From Pyrinomonadaceae bacterium (GTDB lineage: Bacteria; Acidobacteriota; Blastocatellia; Pyrinomonadales; Pyrinomonadaceae): DNA of 48,342 nucleotides. How positions within the stretch are numbered: position 1 is the stretch's first letter; each line of letters opens with the position of its first letter. The DNA is taken from the NCBI GenBank assembly GCA_014534425.1, contig JACVRN010000028.1:1-48342 (forward strand), written 5' to 3'. The notes under the pieces were generated by a model, which saw nothing but the letters and a program-made list of their open reading frames with translations, did not search any database and had not been told where the DNA came from. Positions 1 to 8,812 of the stretch are shown piece after piece. The translations under genes and the position numbers were made by a program.

Positions 1-1
1 G

Positions 2-1750
2 ATACCGCTCTACGTGTGGCTGCCCGACGCTATGGCGGGGCCTACGCCCGTCTCCGCTCTGATTCACGCGGCCACTATGGTCACGGCGGGCCTGTACATG
101 CTGACGCGCACCAACGTCATCTTCCAGCATTCGCAGACGATGATGATGGTCGTCGCTGTTATAGGGGCGGCTACGGCCATCTTCGCCGCCACCATAGGCA
201 TCACGCAGAATGACATCAAGAAGGTGCTCGCCTACTCGACCGTCTCGCAGCTTGGCTTCATGTTCCTGGCCTGCGGAGTCGGCGCTTTCATCATAGGCAT
301 CTTTCACGTCATGACGCACGCCTTCTTCAAAGCGCTGATGTTCCTCGGCGCGGGCAGCGTGATTCACGGAATGCATCACGAGCAGGATATGAGAAGGATG
401 GGCGGGTTGAAGAAGTACATGCCCATCACGTACTGGACTTTTCTTGCGGGCTGGCTTGCCATCTGCGGCATCATTCCCTTTAGCGGCTTCTGGTCTAAGG
501 ACGAGATTCTGTGGAACGCCGCTTCGACCACTTACATTCCGGGCGGGTGGATTCTGTGGATTGTGGCGACGATTGCCGCGACCTGCACGGCCTTTTACAT
601 GACGCGGCTCGTCGCCATGACCTTCTGGGGCAAGGAGAGGTTCCTTGAAAGGCCCGCAGGCGGAGAAGCGGACGAAGCCCACGCGCACGCCTATGACGAA
701 GGATTAAAGCCGCACGACGCGCGCATGGAGTCTGCCGGAGACCGCCCGCGTCACGAGCCGGGCGAGCACGTAGGCCCAGTCGGCGACGATTGGGACGCCA
801 AGCATAGCGGCGGTCATGGTCACAGCCATCACGGCGTACACCTTCCGCACGAGTCGCCGCCAGCCATGTGGATTCCGCTTGTGGCGCTTGCCATCTTGGC
901 TGTCATTGGCGGCTTCGTGGGCATCAGCCCAGCGTTCACAGGCGGCCATCACGTAGGCGGACGCTTGAACATAGTCAACTGGCTTGAGCCTGTCATCTGG
1001 AACCCAACGACGCGCGGCTTCGGCAAAGAATCGGTCGAAGAGGTTGCCAGAACTGAGGGCAAAGGAGCGCCGCTTCCAACAACGAGCGAAGCTGCTAGCC
1101 AAGGCAAGCGCTCCGCAGATGAAGGCTTAGCGACCGTCGGTGAAGAAGGCGAGGCGACCGCTCCTTACGGCGACCATCGCTTTAACTTGGCGCACGCGGT
1201 TGAGCAGAGCCTGGGCAGCCACGTGGCCGCCGAGTGGTTCTTCATAGTCGTCTCGCTCGTCGTCGCTGGCTTCGGAATACTCTTAGGGCTTCTCTTCTAT
1301 GTTTGGCGTCCGAATCTGTCCGTCATCTGGGCGCGCAGGCTCGGCCCCGTCTATCGAGCCAGCTACAACAAGTACTGGGTTGACGAACTCTACGGGCTGC
1401 TCTTTACGCGGCGCACTATGGATTTGTCGCGCGGCGTTTACCAGGTTGATTCAAAGGTGGTGGACGGCGCGGTCAACGGCACCGCATGGCTGACCAGATT
1501 TTCCAGCCGCGTCACGGGCGGCTTCGACAAGTACGTGGTTGACGGCCTTGTCAACACACTCGCGGGGTTCATACGAGTGCTTATGAATCCCGTGCTTCGC
1601 GCCGCGCAGACGGGCTTTGCGGCCAACTACGCCCTGGTCATGGTGCTGGGGCTGGTCATAGCCATCGCGCTCTTTTTCGGCGGCGACATCGCATCAGCCG
1701 CGAGCGACGCCATGACAAGGCTACGCAGCTATTTCGCTACTTACTTTTAG
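2..1750 (+). CDS. nuoL: NADH-quinone oxidoreductase subunit L, 5'-truncated by the window edge
   Basis: This is a large antiporter-like membrane subunit of complex I, which couples NADH:quinone electron transfer to proton pumping. The frame is open from base 2, so the N-terminus lies outside the window. Visible hallmarks are WLPDAMAGPTPVSALIHAAT, then DIKKVLAYSTVSQLGFMF and the GFWSKDEIL loop. The C-terminal half keeps the long lateral helix and last TM segment expected of NuoL. Two hydrophilic stretches are longer than usual: a His/Asp-rich loop at about bases 650-850 and a Glu/Thr/Gly-rich one at about 1020-1180. nuoM and nuoN follow in the usual order. The identity is secure; the role of the His-rich loop is unknown. 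Confidence 0.97.
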   Translation: MPLYVWLPDAMAGPTPVSALIHAATMVTAGLYMLTRTNVIFQHSQTMMMVVAVIGAATAIFAATIGITQNDIKKVLAYSTVSQLGFMFLACGVGAFIIGIFHVMTHAFFKALMFLGAGSVIHGMHHEQDMRRMGGLKKYMPITYWTFLAGWLAICGIIPFSGFWSKDEILWNAASTTYIPGGWILWIVATIAATCTAFYMTRLVAMTFWGKERFLERPAGGEADEAHAHAYDEGLKPHDARMESAGDRPRHEPGEHVGPVGDDWDAKHSGGHGHSHHGVHLPHESPPAMWIPLVALAILAVIGGFVGISPAFTGGHHVGGRLNIVNWLEPVIWNPTTRGFGKESVEEVARTEGKGAPLPTTSEAASQGKRSADEGLATVGEEGEATAPYGDHRFNLAHAVEQSLGSHVAAEWFFIVVSLVVAGFGILLGLLFYVWRPNLSVIWARRLGPVYRASYNKYWVDELYGLLFTRRTMDLSRGVYQVDSKVVDGAVNGTAWLTRFSSRVTGGFDKYVVDGLVNTLAGFIRVLMNPVLRAAQTGFAANYALVMVLGLVIAIALFFGGDIASAASDAMTRLRSYFATYF

Positions 1751-1764
1751 AATATGAAAGTTAG

Positions 1765-1845
1765 ATTCAAACAGGGATGGACAGGATAGAGAGGATAAAA
1801 AAGAAGAAACTCTTTCTCTTTTTATCATGCCCATCCTGTTAATTT
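1765..1845. repeat. Dispersed palindrome family A, copy 1 (between nuoL and nuoM)
   Basis: An inverted repeat with left arm ACAGGGATGGACAGGATAGA and a right arm ending in CCATCCTGTTAATT, around an A/T-rich loop. Near-identical copies lie at 5528, 24535 and 28326. The transcript would form a hairpin inside the nuo operon message. It has no coding content. Confidence 0.88.
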
Positions 1846-1865
1846 CTAACTCTTGAGGGACAAAA

Positions 1866-3542
1866 GTGAAAATCCCGTATCTTCTCTCAATCATCACATG
1901 GCTTCCGGCTGTGGGCGGCATCATCATCATAGCGTTGATGAAAAAAGATCAGTCGAGCCTTATCAAAAGATTTGCGACTGGCTGGTTCGCGCTCGTCTTC
2001 CTTATCTCGCTCTTGCTCTTCTCCTATGACCGCACTCTTGGCGGGATGCAGTTTCTGGAAGACTACAGGTGGATTCCCGTTATAGGCGCGCGTTACCAGA
2101 TGGGCGTGGACGGCGTCTCTATGCTGCTGATTGTGCTGACCACGCTGCTCGGCCTTATCTCCTCGCTCTCTTCGTGGAACTACATTCAGAAGCGCGAGAA
2201 GGAATATTACGCGCTGCTGCTTTTCCTTCAGACGGCGGTGGTAGGAGTGTTCGCCTCCCTTGACCTGTTCCTCTTCTACCTCTTCTTCGAGGTCTCGCTC
2301 GTGCCGATGTATTTTTTGATAGGCGTGTGGGGCGGCGAGCGGCGTCTGTACGCGGCCATCAAATTCTTTCTCTACACGCTGGTCGGTTCGGTGCTGATGC
2401 TCTTGGGCGTTTTGAAGATGTATTTTCTGACGCAGGACACTGCGCTTACTTCGCAGATTACGCAGGGGACAATCAACATGCTCGCGGGGCCTGCGCGCGA
2501 CATGGTGGACAACAGCTATCAGCAGGCGCTTCTGAACGGGACGGGCACGTTCAATATCATCTACATGCAGGCGCTGGGGTCTGTTCTGCCTATGGGGACT
2601 ATGCAGGTGCTCTTGTTCGCGGCCTTCGCCATAGGCTTTGCGATTAAGGTGCCGATGTTTCCGTTTCACACCTGGCTGCCGGACGCGCACGTCGAAGCGC
2701 CCACGGCAGGCTCCGTGATTCTCGCGGGCATCCTGCTCAAGCTGGGAACCTACGGCTTCTTCCGCTTTAACCTGCCGATGTTTCCGAAAGCTTCGGGCGA
2801 CCAGGCTTACTTCGGCGGTTTCGGAGTGCGTACCGTGATGATAACGCTCGCCATCATAGGCATCATCTACGGCGCGCTCGCTGCGATGTATTTCGTAGTC
2901 AAGCGGGACGGCGATATTAAGAAGCTGGTCGCGTACTCAAGCGTCTCGTCTATGGGCGTAGTAATGCTGGGGCTTTTCGCTTTGAATCCGAACGGGATTA
3001 ACGGCGGCGTGCTTCACATGATTAGCCACGGCATCTATTCCGGCGCGCTCTTCCTGCTGGTGGGCATCATTTATGAAAGACGGCACACGCGAAACGTGGC
3101 AGAGTTCGGCGGGCTTTCGCACGTCATGCCGGGCTATGCGGCTGTCTTTCTGGCGATGGTGATGACGGCGATTGGATTGCCGCTTCTGGCCGTCTTTATC
3201 TCGGAATTCCTGGCGATGCGCGGCGCGTTCGAAGCCAACCCGCGATGGGCCGCGTGGGCGGCCATAGGCATCATTCTCAACGCAGGCTACATGCTGCTGC
3301 TTTACCAGAGGATGTTCTTCGGCAACATAGAGAATCCCAAGAACGAAAAGCTCTCTGACCTTTCGGGCCGCGAGTGGTCTTACATGGTTCCGCTCGTCGT
3401 GCTGTCGCTCTGGGTAGGCATGTATCCGAAGACGTTCCTGGATTACATCATCAGGCCCGTGAACTCCGTAGTGCAGCAGGTGCAGCCACTTTATCCTTTC
3501 CCCGGCGCGCGTCCGACGGAAAGCCAACGAGCAGGAAAGTAG
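1866..3542 (+). CDS. nuoM: NADH-quinone oxidoreductase subunit M
   Basis: This is a proton-pumping membrane subunit of complex I, 558 residues, with about 14 hydrophobic segments. Diagnostic stretches are the glutamate-bearing FFEVSLVPMYFLIGVWGG, then FPFHTWLPDAHVEAPTAGSV and DIKKLVAYSSVSSMGVVMLG. The start is a GTG, preceded by TTGAGGGACAAAA, which contains a GAGGG ribosome-binding site at good spacing. The gene lies 115 bp after nuoL, separated by a palindrome of family A, and 15 bp before nuoN. An insertion around residues 195-230 (the NMLAGPARDMVDNSYQQALL region) makes it somewhat longer than the E. coli protein. Confidence 0.98.
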   Translation: MKIPYLLSIITWLPAVGGIIIIALMKKDQSSLIKRFATGWFALVFLISLLLFSYDRTLGGMQFLEDYRWIPVIGARYQMGVDGVSMLLIVLTTLLGLISSLSSWNYIQKREKEYYALLLFLQTAVVGVFASLDLFLFYLFFEVSLVPMYFLIGVWGGERRLYAAIKFFLYTLVGSVLMLLGVLKMYFLTQDTALTSQITQGTINMLAGPARDMVDNSYQQALLNGTGTFNIIYMQALGSVLPMGTMQVLLFAAFAIGFAIKVPMFPFHTWLPDAHVEAPTAGSVILAGILLKLGTYGFFRFNLPMFPKASGDQAYFGGFGVRTVMITLAIIGIIYGALAAMYFVVKRDGDIKKLVAYSSVSSMGVVMLGLFALNPNGINGGVLHMISHGIYSGALFLLVGIIYERRHTRNVAEFGGLSHVMPGYAAVFLAMVMTAIGLPLLAVFISEFLAMRGAFEANPRWAAWAAIGIILNAGYMLLLYQRMFFGNIENPKNEKLSDLSGREWSYMVPLVVLSLWVGMYPKTFLDYIIRPVNSVVQQVQPLYPFPGARPTESQRAGK

Positions 3543-3557
3543 ATTCGATAATCTAAA

Positions 3558-5141
3558 ATGTTCTTACTCTTACAAGCCAACACGACGGAGCTATACAGCT
3601 TGCGCGATCTGATGTTGATTGCGCCGGAGTTGATATTGACGGTGTGCGGGTGCGTGGCGCTCGTCATGGAAGTCGTACTGCCCTACAGGAAGAGCAAGTG
3701 GACGGCCTACTTTGCGCTCGTCTCAATCGGCTTGGCGGCGGCCTCGCTCGCCTCGCTCTACTTCGCAAACCGCGACCTGTTCCCACTGGACGGCTTCTAC
3801 GGGATGCTACGCATAGACGGCTTCGCCATACTCTTCAAGGCCATCTTCCTGATTGGCGCTGCGCTGACGGTAGCCGTCTCCATGCGCTATCTGGACGTGG
3901 AGGGCGAACAGCATGGAGAGTATTACGCGCTCGTTCTGTTTGCGACCGTGGGGATGATGTTCCTGGCTTGTGGCTTCGACCTCATCTCGCTTTACATCAG
4001 CCTTGAGTTGATGGCGCTAACCTTCTACGTGCTGGTCGCTTTCACGAAACGCGAAAAGCGCTCGAACGAAGCGGCCATGAAATACTTTCTGCTCGGCGCG
4101 TTCTCTTCCGGCATACTGCTCTACGGCATGTCTCTGCTCTACGGCGTGGCAGGCTCCACGAATCTGGGAGAGATTGGCCGAAGCATTGGCGTGGCGTTGC
4201 AGCCTTCCGTGAATGAACTGGGCATGATGACGAGCGGGATTCCGCTTCGCCCGCTCATCCTGCTCGGAGTGATAGCGCTCTCCGCAGGGCTGTTCTTCAA
4301 AATCAGCGCCGTGCCCTTTCACATGTGGGCACCCGATGCTTACGAAGGCGCGCCGACGCCCGTCACAGCGTTTCTCTCCACAGGCTCAAAGGCAGCGAGC
4401 TTTGCCCTGTACCTCAGAATCTTCACGGAGGCTCTGGGAGGCTTGCGCGGCACTGCGCTGGATTGGGCGCCGCTCGTAGCCATAGTTGCGGCCATCACTA
4501 TCCTGGTAGGCAATTGGGCCGCAGTCACGCAGGAGAACTCCAAGCGGCTGCTGGCCTACTCTTCTATTTCAAACGCGGGCTACGTGCTGCTTGGACTCGT
4601 GGCGGGAAATTCATACGGCTACATAGGCATAGTCATATATCTTCTGGTCTACACGCTGATGAACATAGGCGCGTTCGGCATCATCATCAGTTTAAGGCGG
4701 CGAGGGATAATCGGAGACAACGTCAACGACATGGCGGGGCTGGCGCAGAAGGCTCCGGGCATGGCGGCGATGATGGCTATATTCATGCTCTCGCTCGGAG
4801 GTCTTCCGGCGACGGGCGGTTTTATCGGAAAATACTTTCTCTTCGGCGGACTCTTGCAACGAGGCCGCCTGGAAGAGAAAAGCTGGTACTACTGGCTGGC
4901 CGCCTGGGCCATCATTAACACTGTGGTCTCCTTCTATTACTACGTGCGCTTCATAAAGGTCATGTACCTGGGCGAGCGCGTGGCCGACGACCGACCGCTT
5001 GCGCTTTCACCTGCTTTGAGGGCTGCGCTCGTCGTCTCTTTAATCGGCGTCATAATAATAGGCATCTATCCGCAACCCTTCATTGACCTCGCGCAGAAGT
5101 TGATAACCCCGCTTACCGCCGGGGCGCTTGCCTTTCGATAG
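3558..5141 (+). CDS. nuoN: NADH-quinone oxidoreductase subunit N
   Basis: This is the third antiporter-like membrane subunit of complex I, 527 residues. It shows the NuoN signatures SLELMALTFYVLVAF (conserved Glu), FHMWAPDAYEGAPTPVTAF and SKRLLAYSSISNAGYVLLG. It begins 15 bp after nuoM and is the last nuo gene of the cluster, as in the common nuoA-N order. The following gene is unrelated and has its own strong ribosome-binding site, so the operon probably ends near 5141, although no clear intrinsic terminator is visible directly after the stop. Confidence 0.98.
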   Translation: MFLLLQANTTELYSLRDLMLIAPELILTVCGCVALVMEVVLPYRKSKWTAYFALVSIGLAAASLASLYFANRDLFPLDGFYGMLRIDGFAILFKAIFLIGAALTVAVSMRYLDVEGEQHGEYYALVLFATVGMMFLACGFDLISLYISLELMALTFYVLVAFTKREKRSNEAAMKYFLLGAFSSGILLYGMSLLYGVAGSTNLGEIGRSIGVALQPSVNELGMMTSGIPLRPLILLGVIALSAGLFFKISAVPFHMWAPDAYEGAPTPVTAFLSTGSKAASFALYLRIFTEALGGLRGTALDWAPLVAIVAAITILVGNWAAVTQENSKRLLAYSSISNAGYVLLGLVAGNSYGYIGIVIYLLVYTLMNIGAFGIIISLRRRGIIGDNVNDMAGLAQKAPGMAAMMAIFMLSLGGLPATGGFIGKYFLFGGLLQRGRLEEKSWYYWLAAWAIINTVVSFYYYVRFIKVMYLGERVADDRPLALSPALRAALVVSLIGVIIIGIYPQPFIDLAQKLITPLTAGALAFR

Positions 5142-5188
5142 AAGCGCGCGGGCGGTCAGGCTTTGATTCAGTAGAGAGGAGAGCCGAC

Positions 5189-5503
5189 ATGAGAAAAGCT
5201 ACGCGTTTCTCCCTGATGGCAGTCACTGTCATCCTTATCACACAGCTTTACAGCGTCATTTCGGTCTCGCAGGCTTTTCAGAGCGAGAACCGGAACCGAA
5301 CCTATTCGATGCGGGTTGACCAGCCTTCGCAGCCCGGCATGCGTGGGCGACGAGGGCGCAGAGGAAGAGGCGGCTACGGGAACTGGTGCTGGCGCAGGTG
5401 CAGGCGCGAGTACAGCGCTTGTCTTGGCTATGCGGGCGGAAATGCCGGACGCAGACGCGCCTGTGCAGTCCGCTACAGAAACTGCATCCGACGCTGCTCG
5501 TAA
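5189..5503 (+). CDS. Small secreted Arg/Gly-rich protein with six symmetrically spaced cysteines
   Basis: A 104-residue protein of no recognised family. An N-terminal signal-like segment (about residues 7-30) is followed by a short linker, an RGRRGRRGRGG tract at about 53-62, and a C-terminal part with cysteines at 67, 71, 78, 92, 99 and 103. The spacing is 3-6-13-6-3, which is symmetrical and suggests a disulphide-stapled helical hairpin. The net charge is very positive. The ATG has AGGAG seven bases upstream, so translation looks real. It sits 47 bp after nuoN. A function in binding nucleic acid or envelope polyanions, or in killing competitors, is only a guess. A shadow frame overlaps it and lacks these features. 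Confidence 0.7.
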   Translation: MRKATRFSLMAVTVILITQLYSVISVSQAFQSENRNRTYSMRVDQPSQPGMRGRRGRRGRGGYGNWCWRRCRREYSACLGYAGGNAGRRRACAVRYRNCIRRCS

Positions 5504-5527
5504 GCTGAGAGCTTCAATCAGAGGAAG

Positions 5528-5618
5528 ATTCAAACAGGGATGGACTGGATAGAGAGGATAAAGAAAGAGTAATTGCTTCTTCTTTTATCCTGATAATCCT
5601 GTCCATCCCTGTTAATTT
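5528..5618. repeat. Dispersed palindrome family A, copy 2
   Basis: Left arm CAAACAGGGATGGACTGGAT and right arm TCCTGTCCATCCCTGTTAAT form a long imperfect hairpin around an A/T-rich centre. It follows the small Cys-rich gene and precedes the glycosyltransferase, so it may end or stabilise the upstream transcript. Confidence 0.88.
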
Positions 5619-5629
5619 CCCGCCTTTTT

Positions 5630-6883
5630 ATGCTCGTCTTCTACTTCTTCGCATCGGTTCTAATCTTTCTTGGGCTACTCTCGCTTCGCGGCGGCTTTTA
5701 TTACCTGGCGCACTTTCGACGTGAGCTTTCAAAAGAGGAAGGGGATTATGCGCCGCGCGTTACTGTCATAGCGCCGTGTCGCGGGCTGGATCAGGGACTC
5801 CGGGAAAACATCTCTGCGCTTTTCGAGCAGGATTATCCTTCCTTTGAAATCATCTTCGTCTCTGACAGAGAGGAAGACCCTGCGCTCTTGGTGGTGGAGG
5901 AAGTGCGCCGAAAGTTTTCTGGCGCTGGGCCTGCGGAGTCGCGCATCATCATCGCGGGCCAAGCCAGAGCGTGCGGGCAGAAGGTTCACAACCTTCTGGC
6001 CGCCGTCAGAGAAGCACATACTTCGAGCGAAGTCTTCGTCTTCGTAGACACGGACGCTCGCCCCTTCAAGGGCTGGCTGCGCGCGCTTGTGAGGCCGCTT
6101 TCGGATGAAACTCTGGGCGCGGCCACAGGCTATCGCTGGTTCGTGCCCGTGCGCGGCGGATTCTCTTCCAGGATGCGCTCGGTGTGGAACGCCTCAATCG
6201 CATCTGCGCTCGGCGCAAGCCGCGACAAGAATTTTTGTTGGGGCGGCTCTACAGCCATACGGCGCGAAACCTTTGAGAGAGTCGGAATGATTGAGCGCTG
6301 GCACGGGGCGCTCTCGGATGATTTCGCCGTCACGCGCGCACTGCAAGCCTTGCATCTTCCAATTCACTTTGTTCCCGCGTGTCTCACGGCTTCGCTCGAA
6401 GACTGCTCTTTCCGCGAGCTTCTGGAATTCACCACCAGGCAGATGAAAATCACGCGCGTTTATGCCGCGCACCTTTGGAAAGCCGTTTTACTATCCGGCC
6501 TGGTGTTCGTGCCAATCTTCTTCGGCGGCATCGCAATCGTTGCAGTGCGCGCCGCGCTCGGACTCTCTTACGCGTGGCCGCTAGCGCTTCTTGCCATCAT
6601 CTACGGACTTGGCGTGTGGAAAGCCTGGCTTCGCTGGCGAGCCGTGAAGCTTGTGCTTGTGGGCCACGACTCGTTGCTTCGCAGAGACGCCTTCGCGCAA
6701 CTCTTCCTGTGGCCGCTCTCGACCCTGCTCTTTCTTTACAACGCAATGGCCGCGAGTCTTTCACGCAGCATCAACTGGCGCGGCATCACCTACGAGCTAC
6801 GCTCTCCTACGGAAACCATTATCAAAGGCGGGGCGCGAGGAGAGAACTCTGCGGAGATAGAAGGTATAAGACAGGAGTTTTGA
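5630..6883 (+). CDS. Membrane glycosyltransferase, GT2/GT21 (ceramide glucosyltransferase/HpnI-like)
   Basis: A 417-residue family 2-type glycosyltransferase. One N-terminal TM segment (about 3-27) is followed by a catalytic domain with VTVIAPCRGLDQG, an Asp in FVSDREED, a VDTDARP metal-binding motif near residue 140, the LSDDFAVTRAL acid motif near 228, and RQMKITR in the place of the (Q/R)xxRW element. Two or three C-terminal TM helices follow. This layout matches GT21 enzymes such as ceramide glucosyltransferase and the hopanoid enzyme HpnI, which add a sugar to a lipid on the cytoplasmic face. The acceptor cannot be read from sequence. No good ribosome-binding site precedes the ATG. A radical SAM gene follows 26 bp later, suggesting joint action. 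Confidence 0.82.
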   Translation: MLVFYFFASVLIFLGLLSLRGGFYYLAHFRRELSKEEGDYAPRVTVIAPCRGLDQGLRENISALFEQDYPSFEIIFVSDREEDPALLVVEEVRRKFSGAGPAESRIIIAGQARACGQKVHNLLAAVREAHTSSEVFVFVDTDARPFKGWLRALVRPLSDETLGAATGYRWFVPVRGGFSSRMRSVWNASIASALGASRDKNFCWGGSTAIRRETFERVGMIERWHGALSDDFAVTRALQALHLPIHFVPACLTASLEDCSFRELLEFTTRQMKITRVYAAHLWKAVLLSGLVFVPIFFGGIAIVAVRAALGLSYAWPLALLAIIYGLGVWKAWLRWRAVKLVLVGHDSLLRRDAFAQLFLWPLSTLLFLYNAMAASLSRSINWRGITYELRSPTETIIKGGARGENSAEIEGIRQEF

Positions 6884-6909
6884 AGAAAGATTGAAATCAA
6901 CGGCGGAAG

Positions 6910-8049
6910 ATGTCATCATCGCGCTTAATGACGAGCAGGGCTGTACAGCTTTACCAGCTTCTCAAATCAACAAGGCGCGAGCGTGCGCTCGGCACCGTGA
7001 TACTGTTCGTCACATCGCGCTGCAACGCTTTCTGCCAAACCTGCTTTTATCATGCCGAGTTGAATCGCCCCGGCGACATGACCTTTGAGCAGATAAAGCG
7101 AGTCTCTGAGACCATGCCGCCGATTACAGACCTCTGGCTTTCGGGCGGCGAGCCTACGCTCCGGCGCGACGTGAATGAGATTGTTGACCTCTTCGTTCAC
7201 AACAACGGAGTCCAGCGTCTCATCGTGCCTACGAACGCGCTCGTCAAATCGCGCGCCCTTGAACTCGTAGACCACGCGCTCGCTACTCATACGCAGCTTG
7301 ACCTTTACCTGAACATAGCACTCGACGGCTACGGCACAACGCACGACCGCATACGGGGCGTGCCCGGCAACTGGGAAAAGACTCTCGACTGCATACGCGC
7401 TCTCTATCCATTAAAAGAGAAGTACACAGACCGCTTTCGTCTCAACGTCAACACTGTGGTCTGTGCAGAGAATTTCACGGAGATAGAGAAGCTGTCGGAT
7501 TACCTCTGGCACAATTTCAAGCTGGACGGCCACTACTTCAACATCATTCGCGGCGAGACCAAAGTGGGCGACGAGATAAAGGATGTGCCGCTTCGTGTGC
7601 TGCCTGAGCTTTACCGCCGCGCCGCAGATTTGACGAAGCGATACGGCGAGCGAATGTTTGCCGAAGACGATTTTTCACGCCGCTTCGTCAAAACTCTGGC
7701 CTACGTAGGCACAATCACGACGCACTATCGCACGCAGCACGAAAACTTCGAGACTCCTACGCCGTGGCCTTTTCCCTGCACGGCTGGCGAGACCATCGCC
7801 GTCATTGATTACAACGGCGACGTGCGCGCCTGCGAGTTGCGAGAAAAATTCGCTACGCTCAGCGATTTTGATTACGACTTCCAGAAACTCTGGGCGGCGC
7901 GTGGGCGTGAAGACGAGTTGAAGGCGATTGACGGAGGCGCGGCCTGCTGGTGCACGCACGTCTGCTTCATACATGATTCCATGCGCCACTCCCGTCGCGC
8001 ACTTCTTTACGAAGCCCCCAAGAACTACGCACTGCGCGGAAGATGGTAG
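6910..8049 (+). CDS. Radical SAM protein with SPASM-like C-terminal cysteines
   Basis: A 379-residue radical SAM enzyme. Cys38, Cys42 and Cys45 form the CX3CX2C motif that binds the 4Fe-4S cluster, followed by LWLSGGEPTLRRD, the SAM-binding GGE element. The C-terminal part carries further cysteines in FPCTAGET, VRACELR and CWCTHVC (about residues 289-352), typical of an auxiliary SPASM/twitch cluster. Such enzymes modify peptides, lipids or sugars by radical chemistry. The gene is 26 bp after a lipid-type glycosyltransferase, which suggests modification of a glycolipid or lipid carrier; that is inference. It is not obviously HpnH, MoaA or PqqE. The atpZ-like gene begins 37 bp downstream. Confidence 0.85.
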   Translation: MSSSRLMTSRAVQLYQLLKSTRRERALGTVILFVTSRCNAFCQTCFYHAELNRPGDMTFEQIKRVSETMPPITDLWLSGGEPTLRRDVNEIVDLFVHNNGVQRLIVPTNALVKSRALELVDHALATHTQLDLYLNIALDGYGTTHDRIRGVPGNWEKTLDCIRALYPLKEKYTDRFRLNVNTVVCAENFTEIEKLSDYLWHNFKLDGHYFNIIRGETKVGDEIKDVPLRVLPELYRRAADLTKRYGERMFAEDDFSRRFVKTLAYVGTITTHYRTQHENFETPTPWPFPCTAGETIAVIDYNGDVRACELREKFATLSDFDYDFQKLWAARGREDELKAIDGGAACWCTHVCFIHDSMRHSRRALLYEAPKNYALRGRW

Positions 8050-8086
8050 AAGCTTTCAATTCCATCTCTTCCGCCATCAACCTCTT

Positions 8087-8305
8087 ATGCCTGAGCAGGA
8101 CGAGAAGGACAAAGAGAATCGCAGAAGCGGGATAGCTTACGCTGCGGCGCTGTCGCTCTTTTTTACGGTGGCGACGCTCCTAGGCCTTGGCTGGCTGCTG
8201 GACAGGTGGCTCAAGACAAGCCCCTGGCTGATGGTCGCAGGCATCGTCCTCGGCTCGATTTTAGGGCTTTACGAGTTCGTGCGCCTCACGTCGAAGCTGG
8301 ATTAA
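8087..8305 (+). CDS. atpZ: AtpZ/AtpI-type F0F1 ATP synthase assembly protein
   Basis: A 72-residue protein with a charged N-terminus followed by two TM helices: IAYAAALSLFFTVATLLGLG, then a WLLDRWLKTSPW turn and VAGIVLGSILGLYEFVRL. This is the AtpZ pattern, a small membrane protein that heads F0 operons and forms a Mg2+/Ca2+ transport or assembly factor with AtpI. The frame remains open upstream into the radical SAM gene, but ATG 8087 gives the family length. atpI, atpB and atpE follow on the same strand. Confidence 0.8.
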   Translation: MPEQDEKDKENRRSGIAYAAALSLFFTVATLLGLGWLLDRWLKTSPWLMVAGIVLGSILGLYEFVRLTSKLD

Positions 8306-8370
8306 ACCTCCGTCCGGCGTCGCTGCTCGACAAGGGCGCGTTTGAGCGTGTAGAATCTTCAGCTTTGTTC

Positions 8371-8808
8371 ATGAGTGAAACCTTAAACAGTGCCGGGAGA
8401 GGTGTGCTTAGCGGCCAGGAGGGCGAGGGGCTGGAGCGTCGCTTGTTGCGCGGAATGATTCTGTCCGTGGCGATCGCAGTTCTCGTGAGCCTCCTGGTTG
8501 CGCCGTGGCGCGTCACGACGGGATTAACCTTGGGCGGTGTGCTGGCTTTCTTTAATCACCACTGGCTGCGCGCTTCTTTGAGGTCTGTCTTCGGCAGTGC
8601 GGCTGAAAGAGGAAGCCGCCCGCGCTTGGGCGCTGCGCGCTACGTCCTGCGCTACTTCATCATAGCGTCGGTCGTGGCCTCTGCTTACATGCTGAATCTG
8701 GTTTCAATCGCGGCGACGCTCGCAGGGCTTTGCGCCTTCGCCGCAGCCATCATGATAGAGGCTTTCACGCAACTTTATTTCGCTATTCGTTATCGAGAGG
8801 AAAACTAA
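8371..8808 (+). CDS. atpI: ATP synthase subunit I (AtpI family)
   Basis: A 145-residue membrane protein with four hydrophobic segments after a short polar N-terminus. The first pair contains ILSVAIAVLVSLLVAPW and TTGLTLGGVLAFFNHHWLR; the second contains YFIIASVVASAYMLNLVSI and AGLCAFAAAIMIEAFTQLYF. The GGxxaffNhhwLr signature is typical of AtpI, which helps assemble the c-ring. ATG 8371 was chosen because earlier starts would overlap atpZ and add a non-hydrophobic extension. atpB begins four bases after the stop, so translation is probably coupled. Confidence 0.85.
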   Translation: MSETLNSAGRGVLSGQEGEGLERRLLRGMILSVAIAVLVSLLVAPWRVTTGLTLGGVLAFFNHHWLRASLRSVFGSAAERGSRPRLGAARYVLRYFIIASVVASAYMLNLVSIAATLAGLCAFAAAIMIEAFTQLYFAIRYREEN

Positions 8809-8812
8809 AGGG

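Noticed and set aside
704..1102. Minus-strand 132-codon frame inside nuoL
   Set aside because: It is a shadow of the nuoL coding frame with no independent signature.
1887..2690. Minus-strand 267-codon frame opposite nuoM
   Set aside because: Very Arg/His/Gln-rich translation and complete overlap with a secure gene indicate a shadow frame.
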